From Micromonospora haikouensis (GTDB lineage: Bacteria; Actinomycetota; Actinomycetes; Mycobacteriales; Micromonosporaceae): a stretch of DNA of 64,000 nt. The notes beneath the pieces were generated by a model. It saw only the letters and a list, made by a program, of their open reading frames with translations, did no database searches and was not told the origin of the DNA. Below are positions 41,261 to 50,137 of the stretch, piece by piece (within the stretch, counting starts at the first letter, position 1; each line of letters begins with the position of its first letter). The position numbers were made by a program, and so were the translations under genes. The stretch spans positions 62,001 through 126,000 of the forward strand of contig NZ_FMCW01000018.1 of assembly GCF_900091595.1 (NCBI RefSeq), in the 5' to 3' direction.

Positions 41261-42636
41261 TCCCCCGCCCTGGCGGCGGCCGGGCCGCTCGCCGGGGCAC
41301 CGGCCGGCGGCGCGCCGGCCACGCTGGTGGACGCGCCGACGACGTGCGCCCAGTGCCGCCAGAAGCTGCGCATCGCGCCCTCGTCGATCGAGCGCCCCTG
41401 GTTGCCCTGCTTCTCGTTGGCCATGCCGCGCGACATGTCGCTCCAGTCGTGGGCGGGGTCGGCCGCGTCGGCGGTGGCGATGATGCCGCGCTGCACCGCC
41501 TCGTACGCCTCGATGTCGTCGGGGGTGGCCAGGCCGCCCGGCCCGACGAAGCTGACCATCGTCTTGATCCGCAGCGCGCGCACCGACTCGGGCTCGCCGA
41601 CCTCGACGAACTGCCACGCCCGCACGTCGGTGCGGTCGGCGGCGACCGGTTCGAGCTGCCGGATGGTCAGCGCCTCCAGGTCGAACAGCAACAGGTTGGG
41701 GAAGACGAACAGGATGCGGCTGGCGTCGGCCACCTCGGCGGCGAGCTCGGGCCCGAGGCGGGCCTCCAGCTCGCGCCGCTTGACGACGGTGCGCTCCTTC
41801 TCCTCCTCGCCGAAGCGGGGCTCCCAGACCATGCCGATGCGGCCGTTGTGTCCGGTGAGGACGAGCAGGCCGTGGCCGCCGCCGAGGTCGTAGGCGTACT
41901 GGTCGTCGTCGGTGACGGCGAAGCCGGTCTCGCGCAGGTAGCCGACGAACGTGTTGTGCGTCGGGGCGAAGTGGTAGCCGTCCATGGCGTTCTCGACGGC
42001 CAGCTTCCAGTTGCCCTTGACGCTGTAGAGCTGCACCCCGGGCAGGGTGGTCATGCCGCGCTCGCCGATCTTGGCCGTGAGCGACATGTAGTGTGCCGCC
42101 GGGCCGAGGTGGGTCAGCAGGTCGGGCACGTCGGGGTCGAAGGCGATGAAGACGAAGCCCTCGTGGATCTGCAGACGGGGCACCTGACGCAGCGCCATCG
42201 ACGCCCGGAAGGCCGGGTCGTCGGGGTACGCGTCGTCGCCGGGCAGCGCGGCCAGTTCGCCGGAGTTGCTGAACGCCCAGGCGTGGTAGAAGCACTGGAA
42301 GAACTTGGTGTTGCCCTCGCTGTGCCGGCACAGCACGGTGCCCCGGTGGGTGCAGGAGTTGAAGAACACCCGCACCTCGCCGTCGGCGTCGCGGCAGAAG
42401 ATCAGCGGACGCCCGCCCAGCGTGCGGGTCTTGAAGTCGCCCGCCTTCGGGATCTCCGTCTCGTGACCGAGGTAGAGCCAGGTGTGCCCCCAGATCCGCG
42501 CGATCTCCTCGGCGAACACCTCCGGCTCGCGGTACGCCGAGCGGTGCACGCGGAACCGCAGCGCCTCCCAGTCCTCGTCGATCATCGCGCCGTCACCGGG
42601 TGCACCGAGCGGGCGTACCGGCGTCTGCTGCGCCAT
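41257..42636 (-). CDS. Aromatic-ring-hydroxylating dioxygenase, alpha subunit
   Basis: 459 residues. Rieske [2Fe-2S] ligands C95, H97, C115, H118 (CTHRG and CFYHAW), then the mononuclear iron site with H221 and H226 in DGYHFAPTHNTF. Catalyses cis-dihydroxylation or related oxygenation of an aromatic ring, fed by the ferredoxin and reductase encoded at 48.7-50 kb. ATG 42636 follows GGTGAGGTG; the upstream frame is noncoding. An Ala/Pro-rich tail of about 25 residues is extra. Divergent from acetamidase. Confidence 0.93.
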   Translation of the reverse strand: MAQQTPVRPLGAPGDGAMIDEDWEALRFRVHRSAYREPEVFAEEIARIWGHTWLYLGHETEIPKAGDFKTRTLGGRPLIFCRDADGEVRVFFNSCTHRGTVLCRHSEGNTKFFQCFYHAWAFSNSGELAALPGDDAYPDDPAFRASMALRQVPRLQIHEGFVFIAFDPDVPDLLTHLGPAAHYMSLTAKIGERGMTTLPGVQLYSVKGNWKLAVENAMDGYHFAPTHNTFVGYLRETGFAVTDDDQYAYDLGGGHGLLVLTGHNGRIGMVWEPRFGEEEKERTVVKRRELEARLGPELAAEVADASRILFVFPNLLLFDLEALTIRQLEPVAADRTDVRAWQFVEVGEPESVRALRIKTMVSFVGPGGLATPDDIEAYEAVQRGIIATADAADPAHDWSDMSRGMANEKQGNQGRSIDEGAMRSFWRHWAHVVGASTSVAGAPPAGAPASGPAAARAGE

Positions 42637-42658
42637 CACCTCACCGCCTTCTACGTCA

Positions 42659-42677
42659 TGCGAGACAGCGTCTCGCA
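42659..42677. promoter_or_regulatory. Palindromic operator candidate upstream of the Rieske operon
   Basis: TGCGAGAC-AGC-GTCTCGCA, perfect 8-bp arms, 22 bp upstream of the alpha-subunit ATG, where a bound repressor would block transcription or the leader. Likely target of one of the cluster's IclR proteins, though that is inference. Confidence 0.65.
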
Positions 42678-42901
42678 CCACGATGCTGCTATCCGGGCCC
42701 GCCACCTGTCAAGAGCAGGAGATACTCCGGCACCGGGTTACTCGCTGTTAATACGGGCGCAACACGCAACGGCGGTTTCGTTGGCCACGATGCCGAACGT
42801 CGACAGGGCGCGGCCACGCCGCTGCACCGCGAGCACGGGCCCCCTGCGCCGCACGCCGCCCATCGCACCGCCAGCCGGTGTCACCCCTCCCGGAGGATCC
42901 C

Positions 42902-44008
42902 ATGCTCCAGCCGCACGAAGGCCCAATCGCTGGAACCCACTACCTGCCCAGCACGCCCGACACCTGCCTGTGGGGGCGGCTGCCCGCCCGGCGGCACGAA
43001 CCCGTCCTGCGGATCCGCTCCGGCGAGACGGTGACGATCGACACGCTCAGCCACGAGGGGATCCTGGAGGACCAGGGCCGCGACCCGGTCGCGTACCTCA
43101 AGCAGTTCGACGTACCCGCCGACGGGGTCCTCGCCGACGCCCGCGACCTGGCCGCCTCCGACGTCGCCCACGACTACGACGCCGACGGGCCGCACGTGGT
43201 CACCGGGCCCATCGCGGTCGACGGGGCCGAACCGGGCGACGTGCTCCGCGTCGAGGTCCTCGACCTGCTCATCCGGGCCCCGTACGGCTTCGTCAGCAGC
43301 CGCCACGGCTATGGCGCGCTGCCCGGCGAGTTCCCGCTCACCCCGACCGACACCGGCGCGGGCGGTGACGTCCCCCGCGAGTACGGCAGCGTCTGCCACT
43401 TCACCGAGGTCGTCAGCAGCGGTGGCCGGCTGTACGGGACGCTGCCGTACGGCGACGGGCGCGCCGCCCGCTTCCCCCTCGCCCCGTTCCTCGGCCTGAT
43501 GGGCGTGGCGGTGGACACCGACGACCCGGTGCACTCCGTGCCGCCCGGCGCGTTCGGCGGCAACCTCGACATCAACGAGCTCCAGATCGGCTCCGCCCTC
43601 TACCTGCCCGTGCAGCTGCCCGGGGCCGGCTTCTACGCCGGCGACCCGCACTACGCCCAGGGCGACGGCGAGGTGGCGCTGACCGCCCTGGAGGCGCCGC
43701 TGCGGGCCACGTTGCGGCTGTCGGTCGTCCCGCAGGCGCAGGCGGGGGCGCTGGGCGTCGCCGACGGCCCCTTCGCCGAGACCGCCACCCACTGGCTGCC
43801 CGTCGGCCTGCACAGCGACCTCGACGAGGCGATGCGCCGGGCCGTACGCGCCGCCGTCGCCTTCCTCGCCCGCACCCAGGGCATGCCGCCGCAGACCGCC
43901 CTGGCCTACCTGAGCGCCGCCGCCGACTTCGAGGTCAGCCAGGTCGTCGACGGGGTGAAGGGCATCCACTGCCTGATCCGCAAGGCGGACTTCCCGGCCC
44001 ACGTCTGA
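42902..44008 (+). CDS. Acetamidase/formamidase family protein (FmdA-like)
   Basis: 368 residues, FmdA/AmdA family hydrolases that release ammonia from short amides. Family segments: GETVTIDTLSHEG, VTGPIAVDGAEPGDVLRVEVLD, GVAVDTDD, PGAFGGNLDINEL, LYLPVQLPGAGFYAGDPHYAQGDGEV. ATG follows CGGAGG. Divergent from the Rieske operon with a 265-bp shared promoter region. It may supply nitrogen or act on an aromatic amide upstream of the ring oxygenase. Confidence 0.92.
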   Translation: MLQPHEGPIAGTHYLPSTPDTCLWGRLPARRHEPVLRIRSGETVTIDTLSHEGILEDQGRDPVAYLKQFDVPADGVLADARDLAASDVAHDYDADGPHVVTGPIAVDGAEPGDVLRVEVLDLLIRAPYGFVSSRHGYGALPGEFPLTPTDTGAGGDVPREYGSVCHFTEVVSSGGRLYGTLPYGDGRAARFPLAPFLGLMGVAVDTDDPVHSVPPGAFGGNLDINELQIGSALYLPVQLPGAGFYAGDPHYAQGDGEVALTALEAPLRATLRLSVVPQAQAGALGVADGPFAETATHWLPVGLHSDLDEAMRRAVRAAVAFLARTQGMPPQTALAYLSAAADFEVSQVVDGVKGIHCLIRKADFPAHV

Positions 44009-44415
44009 GCCGCCCGCCCGTCCGCCTCCCGGCAGCGCCGCCGGGGCGGGCGGGCGAGCGGGTGGGTGGGCCCGCAGAGCCGCCCGGCAGGTGACGTACC
44101 GTCACGCGCCGCCGCCCTGCGGCCACGAGTCCCCCGGCGCCCTTTGCTCTGCACCCGGATACGCAACGGTTGACCCGCCGTGACGGGCCGCTTCACCCCC
44201 GGACATCGGCGTCCGAGATTCCGCCTGGTGGGTGGGGTGCTGCGTGGGTGGGTGCAGAGCAAAGCGAGCGCGCGACGTTGTCCGGGGTCGAAGGAGCGCC
44301 ACGGAGCGTGAAGGCGGCGACCCCACCGGCAGACGGCACCAGCATGCACACGCACCGTGGCCGGCACCGGTGGGCGAGCCGGGGTGGGCTCCACCCCCGG
44401 TGCCCGCTGCGGCCC
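44009..44415. other. Intergenic region between convergent genes
   Basis: 407 bp between the acetamidase and PfkB kinase stops. It contains an inverted-repeat element at 44142-44264 and Cys/His-codon-rich but non-coding-looking GC sequence elsewhere. No supported gene. Confidence 0.6.
44142..44264. repeat. Inverted-repeat element with CTTTGCTCTGCACCC ends, copy 1
   Basis: Perfect 15-bp terminal inverted repeats (44142-44156 and 44250-44264), 123 bp overall, no reading frame for a transposase. A second copy is at 53332-53459. It lies between convergent genes and could form a long stem acting as a two-way terminator, or be a MITE-like element. No target-site duplication is evident. Confidence 0.9.
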
Positions 44416-45339
44416 CTACGAGGCCGCCGGCACCTCGGCGCGACGGGGCGCGGCGGCCATCGCGCCCGGCCGGGTCACGGTCACCGCCGCCACCCGGCTC
44501 GCCCAACGGGCCGCCTCGTCGATCGCCGCGCCGTCGAGCAGGGCGTCGGCCAGCGCCGCGCAGAAGGTGTCCCCCGCGCCGGTGGCGTCCACCGCGTCGA
44601 CGCGCTCGGCCGGCACCAGCCACTCCCGGTCGGCGGTGACCACCAGCGCGCCGTCCGCGCCGAGGGTCACCACCACCGGCCCCCGCGTCCCCAACGACCG
44701 GGCCAGCGCGGGCAGCCCGGCCATCGCCGCCGGATCTGCCGGGCCGGGTGGGGACGCCGCGGCCGGAGCCCCGGCCAGGGCCGCCAGCTCGCCCCGGTTC
44801 GGCACCAGGATGTCGACCCGGGCCAGGGTCGCCGCGTCCACCGGTCGGGCCGGGGCCGGGTTGAGCACCACCAGGCCACCCGCCGCGGCCACCGCGGCGG
44901 CGACCACCTCGGCGCCGACCTCCTGCTGCAACAGCACCGCGCGGGCCGAGGCGATCAGGTCGTACGACGGCGCGAGGTGCTCGGGCGCGAGCCACATGTT
45001 GGCCCCGGAGCTGACCGCGATGGTGCTGTCGCCGTCGGCGGTGACCAGCACGATCGCCTGACCGGTCGGGCGGGGTGCGCGCAGCACCCCGGTCGTGTCC
45101 ACGCCCTCGGCGGCGAGCAGCCCGGTGAGCCACTCCCCCTCCGGGTCGTCGCCGACCGCGCCGACCATGGCGACGCGGCGGCCCAGCCGGGCGGCGGCGA
45201 CCGCCTGGTTGGCGCCCTTGCCGCCACCGGCACGCCGGTGGTCGGCGGTGCCGAGCACGGTCTGTCCGGGCGCGGGCAGCTCGGCCAGGGGCACCACCAC
45301 GTCGACGTTGAGGCTGCCCACCACCACGATGTCGGTCAC
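44416..45339 (-). CDS. PfkB-family sugar kinase (ribokinase-like)
   Basis: 307 residues. VVGSLNVDVVVPLAELPAPGQTV at the N-terminus, GGGKGANQAVAAARLG substrate/Mg site, NPAPARP, and the C-terminal PfkB signature DATGAGDTFCAALADALL with the catalytic Asp. Closest in pattern to ribokinase, but an actual substrate is not evident. GTG start seven bases after the cupin gene; last gene of the eight-gene operon. Confidence 0.88.
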   Translation of the reverse strand: MTDIVVVGSLNVDVVVPLAELPAPGQTVLGTADHRRAGGGKGANQAVAAARLGRRVAMVGAVGDDPEGEWLTGLLAAEGVDTTGVLRAPRPTGQAIVLVTADGDSTIAVSSGANMWLAPEHLAPSYDLIASARAVLLQQEVGAEVVAAAVAAAGGLVVLNPAPARPVDAATLARVDILVPNRGELAALAGAPAAASPPGPADPAAMAGLPALARSLGTRGPVVVTLGADGALVVTADREWLVPAERVDAVDATGAGDTFCAALADALLDGAAIDEAARWASRVAAVTVTRPGAMAAAPRRAEVPAAS

Positions 45340-45346
45340 GGCGGCC

Positions 45347-45721
45347 TCAGTCCTGCCCGGGACGCCAGGCGTGCGCCAGGAAGTCCGCCCGGGGCGGCGC
45401 GAAGACGTCCAGGTTGATGCAGGGGCCCTCGGTCGGCTCGACGTAGTGCTCCGCGCCGCGCGGCACGAGCAGCATCGAGCCCGCCCCCATCGGGTTCGCC
45501 ACCCCGTCGACGTAGTAGTTGCACCGGCCGCCGAGGATCAGCACGAGCTGGTCGAAGTCGTCGTGGTGGTGCGGGTTGAGCGTCATGCCCACGCTCAGTT
45601 CGTGCCAGGCCAGCACGACCTCGTCGGTGGCGTACACCTTGCGGCGCACCCCGGGCCGCACGTCGGTGGCCGGGATGTCGTCCCAGTTCACCGCGATGCC
45701 GTAGAGCTGCGGGTTGAGCAT
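45347..45721 (-). CDS. Single-domain cupin protein
   Basis: 124 residues, one beta-barrel cupin. Metal-site motif 1 reads LNPHHHDDFDQLVLILGG (His cluster and Gln) and motif 2 PRGAEHYVEP (His). Likely binds a divalent metal; could be an isomerase or small-molecule oxygenase in the pathway. ATG preceded by GGGAG, 26 bp after the aldolase. Confidence 0.88.
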   Translation of the reverse strand: MLNPQLYGIAVNWDDIPATDVRPGVRRKVYATDEVVLAWHELSVGMTLNPHHHDDFDQLVLILGGRCNYYVDGVANPMGAGSMLLVPRGAEHYVEPTEGPCINLDVFAPPRADFLAHAWRPGQD

Positions 45722-45747
45722 GTCAGCGCTCCCTTTCCGGGTGGGGG

Positions 45748-46542
45748 TCAGCCGGCGAGCCGGCGCAGGCCGGCGCCGAGCAGTTGCAGGTCCGAGCCGA
45801 CCACCAGGTAGCCGGCGTCGGTGAGGCCGTACCGGCCCAGGGCCTCGGCCGTGCGGTCGGCCGCCCAGCCGCCCAGCGCGGCCCCGGTCCCCCGGGCCGC
45901 CTCGGCGACGTCGCCGGTGCGCCGCAGCAGCGGCGTCGGGTCGTCGGTGCTGGCGAGGCCGAGGCTGACCGCCAGGTCGGTGGTGCCGACGAACCCGACG
46001 TCCACGCCGGCCAGCAGGTCGGGCAGGGGGTCGTCGGTGGTCGCCGTCTCGATCTGGGCGACCAGCAGCGGCGGGTCTGCGGCCTCCGCCGCCAGGTACC
46101 GGTCGAGGCCGCCGACGCCGTAGCCGGCCGCCGGGTGGGCGAGGCTGATGCTGCGTCGCCCGTGCGGGGCGTACCGGCTGGCCGCGCGCAGCGCCTCCAC
46201 CTCGGCCCGGCTGCGGACGGTGGAGAGCTGGACCCCGACGGCGCCGGCCTCCAGCAGCCGGTTGACCTGGCCCGGGTCGACCGCCGGCACCCGGACCAGC
46301 GCCGGCAGGCCGAGCGCGGCGGCGAACCGGAGCTGGTCGGCGGCGGTGCGCTCGTCCAGCGCGGAGTGCTCCAGGTCGACCACGACGAAGTCGAGCCCCG
46401 CCTGGGTGGCCAGGGCCACCACGTCGGGGCCGGGCAGCTTGAGGAACGTGCCGACGAGCCGCCCGCCACCGCGCAGCGCCGCCCGCAGTCGCCTGCGGGA
46501 GCGGTGCACGCCGACGGGCGGCTCGGCATCGGTGGCGGGCAT
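45748..46542 (-). CDS. HpcH/HpaI-family aldolase
   Basis: 264 residues, TIM-barrel class II pyruvate aldolase family: FLKLPGPDVVALATQAGLDFVVVDLEHS, VRVPAVDPGQVNRLLEAGAVGVQ, QIETATTDD (metal-ligand Glu), VDVGFVGTTDLAVSLGL. Typically cleaves 4-hydroxy-2-oxo acids from ring cleavage to pyruvate and an aldehyde, fitting the terminal step of a meta pathway. Overlaps the amidohydrolase stop (TGATG). Confidence 0.88.
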   Translation of the reverse strand: MPATDAEPPVGVHRSRRRLRAALRGGGRLVGTFLKLPGPDVVALATQAGLDFVVVDLEHSALDERTAADQLRFAAALGLPALVRVPAVDPGQVNRLLEAGAVGVQLSTVRSRAEVEALRAASRYAPHGRRSISLAHPAAGYGVGGLDRYLAAEAADPPLLVAQIETATTDDPLPDLLAGVDVGFVGTTDLAVSLGLASTDDPTPLLRRTGDVAEAARGTGAALGGWAADRTAEALGRYGLTDAGYLVVGSDLQLLGAGLRRLAG

Positions 46543-47702
46543 CAGCGGTTCAGGCCCCGCCACGGCACGGTCGGCACCTGCTCGCCGGCGAGCAGCACCA
46601 GGCTCGGCTCCAGCCGCGGCGCGACGATCCGGTTGCCGGCGGCGTCGGGCAGCTCGGCCTCCTCGGCGTCGGCGAGGACCGTGACATGGGCCGGGCCGCC
46701 CTCGACGAGGCTGCCGTAGCCCTCGGCGTCGAGGCCGGTCAGGCGGGCCGGGGCGGATGTCACCCGGGGCACGATCTGCTCCATGGTCATGCCCATGGCC
46801 CGCAGCTTGGCCATGCTGGTGACCAGGTCGAACACCGGGCCGCGCCAGTTGCGGCCGCTGGTGTCGGAGGTGATCACGTCGGGCAGGAAGCCCTGCTCGA
46901 TGGCCGGGCGGGCCACGGCGAAGCTCAGGTTGCTCTTGCCGTGGGCCGACTCGAACAGCACGCCGCGCTCGCGGGCGGCGTACACCTCGGGCAGGACCTT
47001 GCCGTCGCCGAGGATGCCGTACGGCTTGCCGGTGTAGCAGTGGGCCACGACGTCGCCGGGGCGCAGCAGGTCGAGGATCACCGGCAGCGGCTCCGGGGTC
47101 TCCCCGATGTGGATCATCAGCGGGAGCCCGGCCTCGGCCGACAGCGCCAGGGAGCGCTTGAGCAGCGTCCGCCACTCCAGCCCCACGACGTCCTCGGAGA
47201 GGCGGATCTTGAAGCCACGGACCCGGTGCGGGTTGGCGGCGGCGATCTCCAGGGCGTCCTCCGGCACCAGCGTGCCCGGGTTGAGCAACTCGCCGAACCG
47301 GAAGTCGATCAGGCCGAGGACCGAGACGTTGAGGAAGTTGACCAGCCGCATCCGGGCCGGGGCGGCGACGAAGCGCTCGAACGCGGCGAAGGTGGACGCG
47401 CCGACGGTGCCGGCGTCGCAGGCCGCGACGACGCCCCGGTGCAGGTGCGCCTCGTCCGGCGGCGCGCCGACCTTGGAGACCTCGGCGAAGATGTGGGTGT
47501 GCGCCTCGACCAGGCCCGGCAGCACGTACTGCCCGGAGCAGTCGACGACCTGCCGGCCCTGCGCGGCGAGGCCGGGGGCGATCCGGGCCACCCGGTCGCC
47601 GGTCACCGCGACGTCGGTCACCTGGCTGGCGCCGGTGGCGGCGTCGAACACCTCGCCGCCGGCCAGCACCAGGTCGTAGCGCGGGGAACTGTCGTCAGTC
47701 AT
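46542..47702 (-). CDS. Amidohydrolase/deacetylase-family metallohydrolase
   Basis: 386 residues, dihydroorotase-like amidohydrolase fold. Metal ligands: VEAHTHIF (HxH), the Lys in GFKIRLSED, IHIGETPEPL and AHCYTGKP (His), and the Asp in ITSDTSGRN. It should hydrolyse an amide, lactam or similar bond of a pathway intermediate. ATG overlaps the FAH gene stop (ATGA). Exact substrate unknown. Confidence 0.87.
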   Translation of the reverse strand: MTDDSSPRYDLVLAGGEVFDAATGASQVTDVAVTGDRVARIAPGLAAQGRQVVDCSGQYVLPGLVEAHTHIFAEVSKVGAPPDEAHLHRGVVAACDAGTVGASTFAAFERFVAAPARMRLVNFLNVSVLGLIDFRFGELLNPGTLVPEDALEIAAANPHRVRGFKIRLSEDVVGLEWRTLLKRSLALSAEAGLPLMIHIGETPEPLPVILDLLRPGDVVAHCYTGKPYGILGDGKVLPEVYAARERGVLFESAHGKSNLSFAVARPAIEQGFLPDVITSDTSGRNWRGPVFDLVTSMAKLRAMGMTMEQIVPRVTSAPARLTGLDAEGYGSLVEGGPAHVTVLADAEEAELPDAAGNRIVAPRLEPSLVLLAGEQVPTVPWRGLNR

Positions 47703-48676
47703 GGCATCAGACTCTCTGTACGAAGCGGCAGCGACGGGCGGGCGTCGCCGGGAAGGGGGTCGGGCTCGGCCGCTGGGGCCGGGGTCTCGGCTGCCGGGGC
47801 CGGGGTGTCGGCGCGGAACCGGGTGCGCAGCGGCAGCACCCCGGCGACGGTGACCTCGACCAGGTCGCCGGGGCTCAGGAAGCAGCCCCGGTCCTGGCCG
47901 GTGCCGGTGGGGGTGCCGGTGAGCACCACGTCGCCCGGCTCCAGCACCACGTACCGGGAGATCCAGGCGAGCAGGTCGGGCACCGGGAAGATGAGGTCGG
48001 CGGTGCTGGCCTGCTGGCGCAGCTCCCCGTTGACCGTGGTCCGTACGCCGATGGCGTCGCGGTCGGCGACCGCGTCCAGGCCGAGCACCGAGGCGCCGAG
48101 CGCGCCGAAGCCGGGGAAGCTCTTGGCCAGGGTGGGGCTGCCGGAGGCGACCATCACGTCGCGGCAGGTCAGGTCGTTGGCGGCGGTGATCCCGGCGACG
48201 TGCGCCCAGGCCCGCTCGGCGGGCGTGTGGTGCATCCGCGCACCGATGACCAGGGCGACCTCGCCCTCGTAGTCGGACTGCGCGCTGACCGAGGTGGGCA
48301 GCGGCACGGTGTCGTCGGGGCCGGAGCCGGCGTTGGGCGACTTGAGGTAGAGCACGGGCTGGGTGGGCAGGGGCCGCCCGGTGGTGCGCGCCTTGCAGTG
48401 GTAGTTGAGGCCCACCCCCCACACGGCCGGCGTCCCGCCCAGCGGGGCGACGACGTCGCCCGCGAGGGCGTCCAGCGGCAGCCGGCGGCGCACGGCCGCG
48501 ACGCGGGCCGGGGCGAGCCCGGCGCCCGCGCGCAGCAGCGCGGCCACGTCGGCGTACGGCAGATCGAGCAGCTCGACGTCGCCGTCGCCGGTGAGCCGGC
48601 CCAGCCCGTGCCGGGTGGCGACCAGATGCGTGCCGTCGCCGGCGGTGTGCCGGGCGTCGTCGCGGGGGGCGGTCAT
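47699..48676 (-). CDS. Fumarylacetoacetate-hydrolase-family protein
   Basis: 325 residues. FAH/HpcE fold: GVGLNYHCKARTTGRPLP, VLYLKSPNAGSGPDDTV, DYEGEVALVIGARM with the metal-binding E-x-E/D pattern, ANDLTCRDVM, and GDVVLTGTPTGTG. Such enzymes act as 2-hydroxypenta-2,4-dienoate hydratases or decarboxylases after extradiol cleavage. The C-terminal 45 residues are Ala/Pro-rich with a repeated PAPAAE. ATG overlaps the reductase stop (ATGA). Confidence 0.88.
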   Translation of the reverse strand: MTAPRDDARHTAGDGTHLVATRHGLGRLTGDGDVELLDLPYADVAALLRAGAGLAPARVAAVRRRLPLDALAGDVVAPLGGTPAVWGVGLNYHCKARTTGRPLPTQPVLYLKSPNAGSGPDDTVPLPTSVSAQSDYEGEVALVIGARMHHTPAERAWAHVAGITAANDLTCRDVMVASGSPTLAKSFPGFGALGASVLGLDAVADRDAIGVRTTVNGELRQQASTADLIFPVPDLLAWISRYVVLEPGDVVLTGTPTGTGQDRGCFLSPGDLVEVTVAGVLPLRTRFRADTPAPAAETPAPAAEPDPLPGDARPSLPLRTESLMP

Positions 48677-49653
48677 GCCGCGTCCGAGGAGTGTCCGGGC
48701 ACCGTGCCCAGCGCCGGGTTGACCAGGGGGGCCAGGTTGTTGACGGCGGCGGCGGCCTCGCCGAAGCCGACGGAGATCAGCCGCACCTTGCCCTCGTAGT
48801 CGGTGATGTCGCCGGCGGCGAAGACGCGCGGCAGGTTGGTGCGCATCGACCGGTCGACGGCGACGTAGCGCCGGTGCATCTCCAGGCCCCAGCGTTCCAT
48901 GGCGCTGAGGTCGGCGATGAAGCCGAGGGCGGCCACCACCGCCTGCGCGGGCAGCTCCTCGCGGCCCTCGCCGCGCACCTCGGCGATCGTCACGGAGGTG
49001 ACGTTCTGCTCCCCGGCGATGCCGCACACCTCGTACGGGGTGACCACGCGCACGGTGGACGCCTCCAGTTGGGCGACGCTGTGCTCGTGAGCGCGGAACT
49101 GCGGCCGGCGGTGCACCAGGGTGACGCTGCGGGCGTGCGGCTCCAGCGCGAGGGCCCAGTCGACGGCGGAGTCGCCGCCCCCGACCACGACGACCTCCTG
49201 GCCGGCGAGCTCGTCGAGGCGGGGCACGAAGTAGCGCAGGCCCCGGCCGAGGTAGTCGCTGCCGACGGGCAGCTCGCGGGGGGTGAAGGTGCCGATGCCG
49301 GCGGTGAGCAGGACGGCCTTGGCGCGCACCTGGGTGCCGGCGTCGGTGCCGATGAGCACGTGGTCCTCGGCGGTCGTCAGATCGACGGCGCTCTCGCCGA
49401 GCAGGAACGTCGGCTTGGCGGTGGCGGCCTGGGTGAGCAGGGCGTCGACGAGTTCCTGGCCGCGCACCGAGGGCAGGCCGGCGATGTCGTAGATGGCCTT
49501 CTCGGGGTAGAGGGCGGCGATCTGGCCGCCGGGTTCGGGCAGCGAGTCGATCACCGCCACGCTCATCCCGCGGAAGCCGGCGTAGTAGGTGGCGTACAGG
49601 CCCGCGGGGCCGGCGCCGACGATCGCGAGGTCGACCTCGTGCAGCTCGCCCAT
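48673..49653 (-). CDS. Ferredoxin--NADP reductase, thioredoxin-reductase-like type
   Basis: 326 residues, FAD and NAD(P) oxidoreductase. FAD site IVGAGPAGLYATYYAGFRG, PEPGGQIAALYPEK, NAD(P) site VVVGGGDSAVDWALAL and C-terminal FAD site VFAAGDITDYEGKVRLISVGFGEAA. No CxxC redox pair, as in type-2 ferredoxin-NADP reductases. With the ferredoxin it forms the electron supply of the Rieske oxygenase. Overlaps the ferredoxin stop (TGATG). Confidence 0.92.
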   Translation of the reverse strand: MGELHEVDLAIVGAGPAGLYATYYAGFRGMSVAVIDSLPEPGGQIAALYPEKAIYDIAGLPSVRGQELVDALLTQAATAKPTFLLGESAVDLTTAEDHVLIGTDAGTQVRAKAVLLTAGIGTFTPRELPVGSDYLGRGLRYFVPRLDELAGQEVVVVGGGDSAVDWALALEPHARSVTLVHRRPQFRAHEHSVAQLEASTVRVVTPYEVCGIAGEQNVTSVTIAEVRGEGREELPAQAVVAALGFIADLSAMERWGLEMHRRYVAVDRSMRTNLPRVFAAGDITDYEGKVRLISVGFGEAAAAVNNLAPLVNPALGTVPGHSSDAA

Positions 49654-49964
49654 CAGGTGGCGCTCCCCGCGACGGCCGGGTGGTCGCGGCCGACCCGACC
49701 GATCTTGCGGGCCCCGCCGGGGCTGCCGATCTCGCCGAAGAACTCGGCGTTGATCGGGCCGAAGTGGGCCCGGTCGGCCGGCAGGTCCTCCAGGTGGAAG
49801 ATCGACGTGACGGGGCAGACCGGCTCGCAGCGCCCGCAGTCGACGCACTCGTCCGGGTTGATGTACATCATCCGGTCGCCCTCGTAGATGCAGTCCACGG
49901 GGCACTCCTCGACGCAGGACCGATCCTGCACGTCCACACACTCGTCGGTGACCACGTAGGTCAT
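49653..49964 (-). CDS. 7Fe ferredoxin (FdxA-like)
   Basis: 103 residues with the [3Fe-4S]/[4Fe-4S] Cys pattern: CVDVQDRSCVEECPVDCIYEG, then CVDCGRCEPVCP. The spacing before the first cluster (C-x7-C) is typical of 7Fe ferredoxins. ATG follows GGAGG. First gene of the eight-gene operon with a good promoter upstream. A partner for the reductase and Rieske oxygenase is inferred from gene order. Confidence 0.93.
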   Translation of the reverse strand: MTYVVTDECVDVQDRSCVEECPVDCIYEGDRMMYINPDECVDCGRCEPVCPVTSIFHLEDLPADRAHFGPINAEFFGEIGSPGGARKIGRVGRDHPAVAGSAT

Positions 49965-50059
49965 CGGTCCTCCAGCGGTTGGGTCGGCCGTCCGCATCCG
50001 CACCGCTGACCGTCGCGCTGACGTCGCCGGATGCGGGGCGATGTCGTTGATGTCAGGTC

Positions 50060-50089
50060 ACGCTAGAGAAGCCATCCCGAGTATGTCAA
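50060..50089 (-). promoter_or_regulatory. Promoter of the ferredoxin operon
   Basis: On the minus strand TTGACA (50089-50084), an 18-bp spacer and TAGCGT (50065-50060), about 95 bp upstream of the ferredoxin ATG. The -35 is a perfect consensus hexamer and lies inside a palindrome (50081-50094). Confidence 0.7.
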
Positions 50090-50094
50090 CATAC
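50081..50094. promoter_or_regulatory. Palindrome over the -35 box of the ferredoxin operon
   Basis: GTATGT-CA-ACATAC, perfect 6-bp arms, covering the -35 hexamer of the ferredoxin promoter and lying 44-57 bp before the divergent M20-like gene. This is a typical repressor position; the nearby IclR proteins are the natural candidates. Confidence 0.6.
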
Positions 50095-50137
50095 GAGACG
50101 TCATCTTGAATGAAGTCACGGCGGCGGGAGCGCGGGG

